From contig CAYGZA010000357.1 of the NCBI GenBank assembly GCA_964354135.1, positions 1-6,274 on the forward strand: a DNA stretch of 6,274 nt, written 5' to 3'. The stretch's first letter is position 1. The number at the start of each line of letters is the position of its first letter. The position numbers and the translations under genes are program-made. Positions 1-6,173 of this stretch are shown here, one piece after another. The notes below the pieces were generated by a model. It was not told the origin of the DNA. It saw only the letters and a program-made list of their open reading frames with translations, and ran no database searches. The stretch is from CAYGZA01 sp964354135 (GTDB lineage: Bacteria > Planctomycetota > Planctomycetia > Pirellulales > Thermoguttaceae).

Positions 1-2
1 TC

Positions 3-431
3 GCCGGCGTCTTCCATCACACGCTGGTCGGCGCCAGCGACTACTCGAAGAAGGCTGACCTGATCGACCAGCTCGTCATCGCCATGGAAGACCGCCGCAT
101 CACGCACATCACCTACCAGTCGCTGCAAGCCACAGAACCGACGACCTACGATTTATACCCCCTCGGCATGATCCATCACCGGAACTCGCTCTACCTGGTC
201 GGCTGGGCCCCACGGCGCGACCGCATCCAGCACTGGAAGATCGACCGCATCGAGGACGTCGAAGTCACCGGGCTCCAGTTCCAGCGGCCCGAGCATTTCG
301 ACCTCCGCGAGCACCTGGCCAAATCGTTCGGCATTCTCCACGGTGAGGGGGACGTGTCCATCAAGGTCCGCTTCACCCAGGCAGGCGCCCGACGCCACCA
401 ACCCGTTTACAGACCGCGTTTGGCCGGGTAG
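3..431 (+). CDS. WYL-domain transcriptional regulator, 3' end only, apparently truncated C-terminus
   Basis: The reading frame is open from the left edge, so the start and the expected N-terminal helix-turn-helix lie outside the window. The visible part fits the WYL core of YafY/DeoR-like regulators: an ITYQS strand, then YDLYPLGMIHHRNSLYLVGW (the family triad W-Y-L appears as L-Y-L at 189-197), then WKIDRI at 234-251 where family members usually have F-R-L-D-R-I, and the F-x-x-P-x-x-F-D-L plus SFGI ending. WYL domains bind small ligands or nucleic acid and control the attached DNA-binding domain; that role is family knowledge. After a strand reading IKVRFT, where a WCX extension would normally begin and run for roughly 70-80 more residues, the protein continues for only about 17 unrelated residues (ARRHQPVYRPRLAG) and stops. 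The other two frames do not restore a WCX-like sequence. It may be a naturally short form or a gene cut by a rearrangement. The WYL assignment is fairly secure; any target is unknown. Confidence 0.82.
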   Translation, partial: AGVFHHTLVGASDYSKKADLIDQLVIAMEDRRITHITYQSLQATEPTTYDLYPLGMIHHRNSLYLVGWAPRRDRIQHWKIDRIEDVEVTGLQFQRPEHFDLREHLAKSFGILHGEGDVSIKVRFTQAGARRHQPVYRPRLAG

Positions 432-434
432 GAT
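406..434 (+). promoter_or_regulatory. Candidate sigma70-type promoter for the kinase gene
   Basis: TTTACA at 406-411 (five of six matches to TTGACA) is followed after exactly 17 bases by TAGGAT at 429-434 (four of six matches to TATAAT). Transcription would begin near 441 and leave a leader of about 30 bases before the ATG at 471. The -10 element overlaps the stop codon of the WYL gene (429-431). The spacing is ideal but the -10 is weak, and planctomycete promoters are poorly characterised. Read-through from the WYL gene is the alternative, since only 39 bases separate the two genes. Confidence 0.4.
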
Positions 435-457
435 CAGTTCTAGTGTCGGGCCCCTCC

Positions 458-462
458 GGAGG
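458..462 (+). promoter_or_regulatory. Shine-Dalgarno site fixing the kinase start
   Basis: GGAGG lies 8 bases upstream of the ATG at 471, which is optimal spacing and decides the start over the in-frame Met codons at 513 and 561. The site is the right half of a perfect 10-base palindrome, CCTCCGGAGG (453-462). The CCTCC half is itself anti-Shine-Dalgarno-like, so pairing between the halves could mask the site, although with no spare loop only a short stem is possible within one RNA. Confidence 0.85.
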
Positions 463-470
463 TTTTCGCC

Positions 471-863
471 ATGGCCGCGCACGCCGCCGACCTCAATCTG
501 CTCTTCGGCGTCATGGCCGTTCAGAGCGATTTCGTCGCCCGCGACGCCCTGATCGAGGCCATGGGCGCGTGGGTGTTGGACAAGTCGAAACCGCTGGGGC
601 AGATCCTGGTTGAGCACGGCCACCTGACGCCCGAGCGCTGCGCCCTCTTGGACGCCTTGGTCGGCGAGCACGTCAGGCTGCACGACAACGACGCGGAAAA
701 GAGCCTGGCGGCGGTCGCATCCGTCTCGTCGCTCCGCCAGGAGCTGAGCCAGATCGCGGACCCCGACTTGCAGGCAAGCCTGCTCGTCGTCGGGTCCGCC
801 CGCGCCGCCGATATCGAGTCGACGCAGACTTACGTGCCCAGCGACAAAGGCGCCGGCCTTCGC
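471..863 (+). other. Conserved N-terminal extension of the kinase (residues 1-131)
   Basis: This region precedes the kinase fold and reads as mostly helical, with a stretch DLNLLFGVMAVQSDFV near the start, then KPLGQILVEHGHLTPE, and a helix ending in IADPDLQASL at about residues 95-105. Similar text precedes many planctomycete kinase domains in my recollection; I cannot run the comparison. The GQILVEHGHLT portion resembles short helical segments in which a protein predicts its own low-activity or linker state, but no function is established. It has no membrane segment and should be cytoplasmic. A regulatory or docking role is inference only. Confidence 0.6.
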
Positions 864-3800
864 TACCGCATCTTGCGGCCGTACGCCAAGGGTGGGCTGG
901 GCGAAGTCTTCGTCGCGGAAGACCTGGAGCTCCACCGGGAGGTGGCGCTCAAGGAAATGCAGCCTGACCGCGCCCAGGACGCCGAAAGCCGCGCCCGCTT
1001 CCTCTTGGAAGCGGAAGTCACCGGGCGCCTGGAGCATCCCGGCATCGTGCCCGTCTATGGCCTGGGGCAATACGCCGACGGGCGGCCCTACTATGCCATG
1101 CGCTTCATCCACGGCGACAACCTCAAGCAGGCCATCCGCCGTTTCCACGAGGCCGAGAAGCCCGGCCGCGACCCGGGCCAACGGAGCCTGGCCATGCGCC
1201 AGCTCCTCGGCCGCTTCGTCGATGTCTGCAACGCGGTGGCCTACGCCCACAGCCGCGGGGTTCTCCACCGCGATCTCAAGCCCGGCAACGTCATGCTCGG
1301 CAAGTACGGCGAAACGCTGGTCGTCGACTGGGGCTTGGCCAAGACCGTCGGCCGGACCGACGCGACCACGACAGCCGACGAGACGACTTTGAAGCCGAGT
1401 TCCGGCAGCGGGGTGGCGGCGACGCAGATGGGATCGGCCATCGGCACGCCCCCCTACATGAGCCCGGAGCAGGCGGCCGGGCAGCTCGATCGGGTCGGCC
1501 CGGCAAGCGACGTCTATAGTCTGGGCGCCACGCTCTACACGCTGCTGACTGGCCAGCCGCCCTTCCACGAAGAGGATCGCGGCCAACTCTTGCAGAAGGT
1601 CCAGCAGGGCGAGTTCGCGCCACCTCGCCAAATCAGCCGGGCCGTCCCCGCCCCGCTGGAAGCCGTGTGTCTGAAGGCCATGGCCCGGCAGCCCGAGGAT
1701 CGCTACCCGACGGCCCGGGCCCTGGCGCTGGACATCGAGCATTGGCTGGCCGACGAGCCGGTCTCGGCCTGGCCGGAGCCGGTGGTGGTGCGGGCGCAGC
1801 GCTGGGCCCGGCGCCATCGCCCGTTGGTCGCCTCCGCCGCGGCGACGCTGCTCGTGGCGACCGTCGCCTCGGTTGTGGGCTTCCTGATCGTCTCGGCCGC
1901 CTACGACAAGGAGTATGCGGCGCGACTCAGAGAGGAAGAGGCCAAGCAGCGGGCCGACGCCAACTTCGCCAAGGCCATGGCGGCGGTGGACGACTACCTG
2001 ACCAAGATCAGCGAAACGAGACTCCTGGAAAGCCCCGGGACGCAGCCGCTCCGCAAGGACCTGCTCACCTCGGCGCTGGGCTTCTACCTGAAGTTCTTGG
2101 AGGAGCGGAAAGACGACCCCGATGTCCAAGCCGCCGTTGCCGCGGCCTATCTCCGCGTAGCGAAGATCCACAACGCTGTCGGGGAGCGCGCCGAAGGCAA
2201 GAAGGCGCTAACGGAAGCGATTCAGCGGTTCGAGGGACTTGTCAAAGTGCATCCGGACGACCTGGACCTACAGCACGGGTTGGCCGAGTGTTACTACTGG
2301 AAAGACGAAGACGCGAAGGCCATCGCCATCTGGCGGAAACTGTGCGTGGCCCGTCCCGATGACACCAAGTACCTCAAAGGACTCGTCGAGGCGATTAAGA
2401 GCGTCGCGGTTCAACACATGTACAAAAGCGAACGCAAACAGGCGATTCAACTGTCCCAAGAGATCCTCACGATCGGGGATCGGATCACCGAACTACAGCC
2501 CGACGATGCGGAAGCGCACTCGTCCGTTGGCGAGAATCGATACAACATTGCCTGGCTCCTGCCTCGGAAGGAGGGCCTGTCAATGCTCGAGCGAGCGCTT
2601 CAAGATCTCGAGATCGCCTATGCGAAAATGCCGGGGGCATATACCTACGGCGAAAGACTCGCTCTTGCGTTGGAGTACGCTGGCTTCTTCAGGGAAGAAC
2701 TCGGCGACAACACGCAAGAAGTCGTGGATTCGTATCGGCGGGCTTTGGAGATCCGCCAAAGACTCGCGTGGGGAAACCCGGCCGTGCCAGGAACACTTCA
2801 ACAAGCATACAGAGTTCACTTTCGGTTGGTCAATCTCCTACGCAAACTGGGCCGGCGGGAGGAAGCCGCCGAGTCGGAGCGGCAGTTACAGGCGTTCATC
2901 GAAGGCATCCGCGACAAGACAACCGGCGATTGGTACGGTCTAGCCCGCGCGCGCGCCCGCTGCTCCGAATGGGTCGGGGACGGCAAGAAGGACCTCACTG
3001 ACGCCGAAAAACGCCGGCGCGACGAACTCCAGGCGTCTGCGGTGCAGGCCCTTCAAGAGGCCGTGAAGCAGGGCTATAGCAATGTCGAACACGCAAAAAG
3101 TGACGACGACCTCAAGGCCCTTCGAGATCGGCAGGATTTCAAGTCGCTGATCGCCCGGATGGAGCAGGCGGAGCAGGCCGGCAAGCTGGCTGGCGTCGCT
3201 GAGAAGACCGCTGCCGCTGCCGAGAAGCTCAAGATCGCCGAACAAGCCCGGGCCATCCGCGAGAAACTCGCCGCCGAGGAGCCGGCCAACCTGCGGCACC
3301 AGGTGGACCTCGGCTTCAGCCTTCACTCCATCGGCATGGTCCAGCGCGACCTGCGCGATTACGAGAAGGCGGAGCAGTCGCTCTCCCGGGCACTGACGCT
3401 GCGCGAGAAGATCGTCAAACAGACGCCCAAGAGCGTAGAGTATCGGGCGTCCGTGGGCGCGACGCAGATCGACCTAGGCAAGCTTCAGTGGCTCACCGGC
3501 CGGCACAAGGAGGCGGAGGCATCGTGGGACAAGGGGATCAAGCTCTGCGACGCCTGCGTCAAGGACGAACCGGAGAACGAAAGTGCCAAGGAACTCCTGA
3601 GCCGGAAACTCATCGAGATCGGCGAGGAGTACGGGAAGCTGGCGCTGTGGGAAGAAGCGACTGGACTTTACACGAAAGCGTTCGAGTTGTATGAGGTTAA
3701 AGATGCTTGGCAGTCGCTGCGATATGCGTATCTCCTCGTGACGAAGGGCGACCACGCGGCATATCGCACCCTGTGCAAGCGGGCGTTCGATCGCGTCGGC

Positions 3801-6173
3801 AATGTAACGAAGCCGCAGTCTGGTTTTCCGGATCCCACACCCGTGGCCACCCTCTGGTCGTGCGGCGCGAATTCCGGCGTGGACGCGAAGGAAGTCGCGA
3901 AGCTCGCGGAAATGGGACTCGCTCGTCAACAGCCCAACGAACACTGGCGCAGGTTCCACGCGTCTTGGGCACATTCCCGCGCGGGCGATTTCGAGAAGGC
4001 TTCGCAACGTGCAAAAGACGCGTTTATCGGCGGTGCGTATCCGTCGCCTATGTTTACGCTGGCATTGGCCTACCATGGGCGAGGGAATCGAGCCGGAGCA
4101 GTCTATTGGCTTGCCGCAGGGGAGCGAGATTTCCAGCAGCAGCTCAGACTCCTCCTGGAGAGACCATGCCAGACTCCCGTGGATACTTCCAGCGCGTGGG
4201 TGTTCCAGGAATTTTTGATCCTTTACCGCGAAGCCCACTTCGCCGTTCGAGGTCAGCCTGCGCCGGAGATCCCCTGGATTCGCCTTACACAAGGCCGGGG
4301 TCATGCGCATATCGGCAAGCCGGAGAAGGCCGAGAAGGATTTCGCCGCCGCCGTCGAGGCCCGACCCGGCGACCCGCAAGTCTGGATCGCCCGCGGGCGG
4401 ATCTTCGCGGAACTGGGTCAACACGGCCGGGCCGAAGCAGACTTTGCCAAGGCGATCACGCTGGCTCCCAACGATCCGCGCGTATGGATTGCCCGCGGCC
4501 GATACTTCGCCGAGCGCGGTAAGCACGAAGAAGCCGGCGCAGACTTCACCAAAGCCGCGGGGTTGAGCCCGGACGAGTTGAACGTATTCCCGGAATCGGG
4601 TTGGTGGGTCGCCGGGCCGTACCCGGTGGACATCAATCTCGCGTGCAGCCCCCAGGAGCACGCTTCCCCGGACAAGTCGATCCCGGCGGCAAAGCACGAT
4701 AAGGGCTGGGAAAGCAAGTGGCTCGAGTGGCGTCCCGTCGGGACGGAACCCGAGGGAACGGTCAACCTCCGGCGAGTCTTTGAGACCCAGCCACTACCGC
4801 GCGCGACGGGATCCTACTACGGTCTGTGCTACGTCTATGCGCCCAACCAGCGAGACGCAACCCTTCGTGCCCATTCTCCGGCGCCAATCCGGGTGTGGGT
4901 CAACGACAAGCTGGTTCTTGCACCGGGAGATCCCACCTGGGTGGGCGATCCTCAAGTCGCGCCCGTCAGACTCCAGTCGGGGGGAAACAAGCTTCTGGTC
5001 AAGGTGAGCTGCACCACGGACAACCACTTCCAGTTTGTCTGCCGCGTCAACGATTCCAAAGGGGATCGCGCGTTGTTTGCCCTCGCCCCAAGAGGCCTCT
5101 GGGAAGAAGCGGCCAAGCTTCTCACGGAGGAGAACGAAAAGTGGGGTGTTCCGACGACCCCCTACCACCGACTTCAGATCGCGCTGTCTCTCCTCGCAGG
5201 CAAGGGCAGGGGGCAGCAAGAGGCTCTTGCCAGGTTTGCGGATCGAGTCGCTTTCACTTCGAACCGTCAGGAGGGTTTCTGGTCTGTTTGCACCATGGTG
5301 CAATCACTCGATTTCGATGCGAAGAGCGTCCCGCTGGTCTCGCTGGCGGAGATGGGACGGTCCTTAAAGGATTTCGGTGATCCTTACGTGGGATTTCACA
5401 TCGCCTGGGCCAACTTCCGCGTCGGTAAGTATCCAGAGGCGCATGCACTCGCAAAGCAGCTCGACCAACACAATTACGTCCCCAACGACCTGCTGGTGGC
5501 GGTGACGAGCTTCAAACTGGGAGACAAGGACGAGGCGCGAAAACGCCTGAAGAAGGCCGAAGATTGGTATCTCACAGCGATCCGGGCGGGGCTCCAGGCC
5601 CCACGGTTTGTCATGCCGTGGGACTGGCCCGATTGGGGGACATGCCAGATCATCTTCCGGGAGGCGAAGACGGTCGTCGAAGGCAAGCCCTACAGCGACG
5701 AGCCGCTTTGGCTGATCGCCACCGGCCGCGAGCGGGCCTTGCTTGGCTTCAACGAGCGGGCCGAAAAGGATTTTCAGGAAGCGGTGACGCTGCGGCCGGA
5801 CGACGCCGAGGTCTGGGCCTGGCGCGGCCGGGTCTTCGCCCAACTCGGCCGCCTTGACGCCGCGGCTGCGGACTTGGGCCACGCCGAGAAGCTCGCCAAG
5901 GGCCCCCAGCAGCTCTTCGACCTCGCCCGCATGTACTCCTTCGCCGCCGGCGCCGTGGCTGCCGCGAAGGTCCAGCCGCCGCCCGCCAGCGCCGCCAGCG
6001 TGTCAAAGTACCGCGAAGCGTGGGCCGCCCAATCGCTGGCGTGCCTGAAACAGGCCGTCGCCGCCGGCTGGAAAGACGCCGCACGGCTGGAGCAAGAAAA
6101 GGACCTGGAACCCCTCCGCGGCCACCCCGAGTTCCAGAACTTGGTGATAGCCCTCAAGCAGCAACCCAAATAG
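471..6173 (+). CDS. Giant membrane-bound Ser/Thr protein kinase with TPR tails and an embedded galactose-binding-like domain
   Basis: The gene encodes 1900 residues. Residues 1-131 are a soluble N-terminal extension typical, as I recall, of planctomycete kinases. The kinase domain (about 132-427) has all main catalytic elements: glycine loop AKGGLGEV (139-146, first Gly replaced by Ala), Lys161 in VALKEM, helix-C Glu180, HRDLKPGN with Asp268 and Asn273, DWG at 286-288, SPE at 331-333, and DVYSLG at 347-352. It should transfer phosphate from ATP to Ser/Thr. A hydrophobic helix at 452-477, preceded by RWARRHRP, predicts an inside kinase and an outside C-terminus. From about 552 onward the protein is largely TPR-like, ending first at 861-898, then continuing through more TPRs, a beta-rich domain (about 1373-1530), another TPR module and a second end motif at 1859-1896. 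There is no signal peptide. TPR-tailed kinases of this group are, from memory, commonly nearer 900-1300 residues, so this one is long. No frameshift or internal stop is seen. Ligand and substrates are unknown. Confidence 0.96.
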   Translation: MAAHAADLNLLFGVMAVQSDFVARDALIEAMGAWVLDKSKPLGQILVEHGHLTPERCALLDALVGEHVRLHDNDAEKSLAAVASVSSLRQELSQIADPDLQASLLVVGSARAADIESTQTYVPSDKGAGLRYRILRPYAKGGLGEVFVAEDLELHREVALKEMQPDRAQDAESRARFLLEAEVTGRLEHPGIVPVYGLGQYADGRPYYAMRFIHGDNLKQAIRRFHEAEKPGRDPGQRSLAMRQLLGRFVDVCNAVAYAHSRGVLHRDLKPGNVMLGKYGETLVVDWGLAKTVGRTDATTTADETTLKPSSGSGVAATQMGSAIGTPPYMSPEQAAGQLDRVGPASDVYSLGATLYTLLTGQPPFHEEDRGQLLQKVQQGEFAPPRQISRAVPAPLEAVCLKAMARQPEDRYPTARALALDIEHWLADEPVSAWPEPVVVRAQRWARRHRPLVASAAATLLVATVASVVGFLIVSAAYDKEYAARLREEEAKQRADANFAKAMAAVDDYLTKISETRLLESPGTQPLRKDLLTSALGFYLKFLEERKDDPDVQAAVAAAYLRVAKIHNAVGERAEGKKALTEAIQRFEGLVKVHPDDLDLQHGLAECYYWKDEDAKAIAIWRKLCVARPDDTKYLKGLVEAIKSVAVQHMYKSERKQAIQLSQEILTIGDRITELQPDDAEAHSSVGENRYNIAWLLPRKEGLSMLERALQDLEIAYAKMPGAYTYGERLALALEYAGFFREELGDNTQEVVDSYRRALEIRQRLAWGNPAVPGTLQQAYRVHFRLVNLLRKLGRREEAAESERQLQAFIEGIRDKTTGDWYGLARARARCSEWVGDGKKDLTDAEKRRRDELQASAVQALQEAVKQGYSNVEHAKSDDDLKALRDRQDFKSLIARMEQAEQAGKLAGVAEKTAAAAEKLKIAEQARAIREKLAAEEPANLRHQVDLGFSLHSIGMVQRDLRDYEKAEQSLSRALTLREKIVKQTPKSVEYRASVGATQIDLGKLQWLTGRHKEAEASWDKGIKLCDACVKDEPENESAKELLSRKLIEIGEEYGKLALWEEATGLYTKAFELYEVKDAWQSLRYAYLLVTKGDHAAYRTLCKRAFDRVGNVTKPQSGFPDPTPVATLWSCGANSGVDAKEVAKLAEMGLARQQPNEHWRRFHASWAHSRAGDFEKASQRAKDAFIGGAYPSPMFTLALAYHGRGNRAGAVYWLAAGERDFQQQLRLLLERPCQTPVDTSSAWVFQEFLILYREAHFAVRGQPAPEIPWIRLTQGRGHAHIGKPEKAEKDFAAAVEARPGDPQVWIARGRIFAELGQHGRAEADFAKAITLAPNDPRVWIARGRYFAERGKHEEAGADFTKAAGLSPDELNVFPESGWWVAGPYPVDINLACSPQEHASPDKSIPAAKHDKGWESKWLEWRPVGTEPEGTVNLRRVFETQPLPRATGSYYGLCYVYAPNQRDATLRAHSPAPIRVWVNDKLVLAPGDPTWVGDPQVAPVRLQSGGNKLLVKVSCTTDNHFQFVCRVNDSKGDRALFALAPRGLWEEAAKLLTEENEKWGVPTTPYHRLQIALSLLAGKGRGQQEALARFADRVAFTSNRQEGFWSVCTMVQSLDFDAKSVPLVSLAEMGRSLKDFGDPYVGFHIAWANFRVGKYPEAHALAKQLDQHNYVPNDLLVAVTSFKLGDKDEARKRLKKAEDWYLTAIRAGLQAPRFVMPWDWPDWGTCQIIFREAKTVVEGKPYSDEPLWLIATGRERALLGFNERAEKDFQEAVTLRPDDAEVWAWRGRVFAQLGRLDAAAADLGHAEKLAKGPQQLFDLARMYSFAAGAVAAAKVQPPPASAASVSKYREAWAAQSLACLKQAVAAGWKDAARLEQEKDLEPLRGHPEFQNLVIALKQQPK
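864..1751 (+). other. Protein kinase catalytic domain (residues 132-427)
   Basis: This is a Hanks-type (PknB-like) fold running from YRILRPYAKGG to about the HWLAD segment. The VAIK Lys is Lys161, the paired helix-C Glu is Glu180, the catalytic base is Asp268 in HRD, the metal-binding Asp is Asp286 in DWG, and the activation segment ends at GTPPYMSPE (325-333). The late-domain Arg is in EDRYPTA (Arg411). The HRD arginine marks it as a kinase of the type usually controlled by activation-loop phosphorylation. The loop between DWG and GTP is long and rich in Thr and Ser (residues about 291-324), offering many possible autophosphorylation sites. Confidence 0.95.
1824..1901 (+). other. Single transmembrane helix of the kinase (residues 452-477)
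   Basis: Twenty-six residues without charge (LVASAAATLLVATVASVVGF then LIVSAA) follow the basic stretch RWARRHRP and precede the charged helix beginning YDKEYAARLREEE. By the positive-inside rule the kinase faces the cytoplasm and the TPR half faces outward. The charged helix after it (about 479-515) carries NFAKAMAAVDDYLTKISE and PGTQPLRKDLL, a juxtamembrane segment I recall as common in this kinase group. Confidence 0.88.
3051..3164 (+). repeat. End-of-TPR motif, first copy (residues 861-898), internal
   Basis: This encodes LQEAVKQGY, then DDDLKALR and DFKSLI, matching the pattern L-x-x-A-V-x-x-G, D-L-x-x-L-R, F-x-x-L that closes many planctomycete TPR proteins as I recall them. Here it lies in the middle of the protein and is followed by a charged helical linker (about 899-935) before a new set of TPRs. 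It aligns without gaps to the second copy at the true C-terminus. Confidence 0.8.
3645..4454 (+). repeat. Duplicated TPR module, copy 1 (residues about 1059-1328)
   Basis: The module begins LWEEATGLYTKAFEL, contains LRYAYLLVTKGDHAAYR, DAKEVAKLAEMG (1138-1149), a degenerate TPR pair including HRRF-like HWRRFHASWAHSRAGDFEKA, and ends in regular TPRs with KAEKDFAAAV and VWIARGRIFAELG (1304-1316). Copy 2 repeats the same landmarks in the same order 477-484 residues later. DNA identity is low apart from short stretches such as TGGGAAGAAGCG at 3648-3659 and 5100-5111, so the duplication is old. The most regular TPRs of the protein occur at its end, with Trp1305 and Trp1339 exactly 34 residues apart. 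Confidence 0.75.
4587..5060 (+). other. Galactose-binding-like (jelly-roll) domain embedded between TPR modules (residues about 1373-1530)
   Basis: The TPR text stops at LNVFPESG and is replaced by a beta-rich stretch with no TPR pattern: GWWVAGPYPVD at about 1377-1387, WLEWRPV, NLRRVFETQ, YYGLCYVYAP, then VWVNDKLVL (Asn1478), QSGGNKLLVKVS (1502-1513) and FQFVCRVND (ending at 1528). The opening W-x-V-x-G-P-Y-P, the V-N-x-K turn and the G-x-N-x-L-L-V-K-V strand are the pattern I associate with galactose-binding-like beta-sandwich domains in planctomycete and Bacteroidetes surface proteins and hydrolases. Such domains often bind sugars, but some are purely structural. Given the membrane topology it would be outside the cytoplasm. 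Fold assignment is moderate; ligand is unknown. Confidence 0.65.
5097..5885 (+). repeat. Duplicated TPR module, copy 2 (residues about 1543-1805)
   Basis: This copy begins LWEEAAKLLTEENEK immediately after the beta domain, and contains LQIALSLLAGKG, DAKSVPLVSLAEMG (LAEMG at 1625-1629), WANFRVGKYPEAHALAKQLD, an LGDKDEARKRLKKAEDW helix pair, the segment WDWPDWGTCQIIFREAKTV, and ends with RAEKDFQEAV and VWAWRGRVFAQLG (1781-1793). Order and spacing match copy 1. The FRVGKYPEA to LGDKDEAR stretch resembles a common planctomycete kinase tail. It leads directly into the final helices and the second end motif. Confidence 0.75.
6045..6158 (+). repeat. End-of-TPR motif, second copy (residues 1859-1896), C-terminal
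   Basis: This encodes LKQAVAAGW, then KDLEPLR and EFQNLV, four residues before the stop. Key residues fall at the same spacing as in the first copy (Leu861/Leu1859, Leu881/Leu1879, Phe890/Phe1888), an exact offset of 998 residues. This is the normal terminal position for the motif. A low-complexity Ala/Pro linker (about residues 1823-1845) lies just upstream. Confidence 0.82.

Noticed and set aside
153..2171. A 672-codon open frame on the minus strand opposite the WYL end and the kinase domain
   Set aside because: It spans two clear genes on the plus strand and its translation is an Arg/Gly/Ala/Leu-rich, low-order text with no recognisable domain. Long antisense frames are common opposite GC-rich genes with G/C at third positions.
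2946..2956. Alternating CGCGCGCGCGC run, a possible Z-DNA-forming or slippage tract
   Set aside because: It encodes part of an Arg-Ala helix (ARARAR) in a high-GC gene, is only 11 bases, and needs no further explanation.
3707..4522. A 271-codon plus-strand frame overlapping the kinase gene out of frame
   Set aside because: Its translation is rich in Arg, Gly and Ser without repeats or motifs, while the main frame through the same bases carries conserved TPR-module landmarks.
3474..4697. A 407-codon open frame on the minus strand opposite the second TPR tail
   Set aside because: The plus-strand frame shows clear TPR repeats and landmarks shared with copy 2, whereas the minus-strand translation shows no domain pattern. 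It is a shadow frame.
5940..6003. GCC-rich stretch as a microsatellite or repeat element
   Set aside because: It is simply the codons of an Ala/Pro linker near the C-terminus of the kinase, without regular periodicity.
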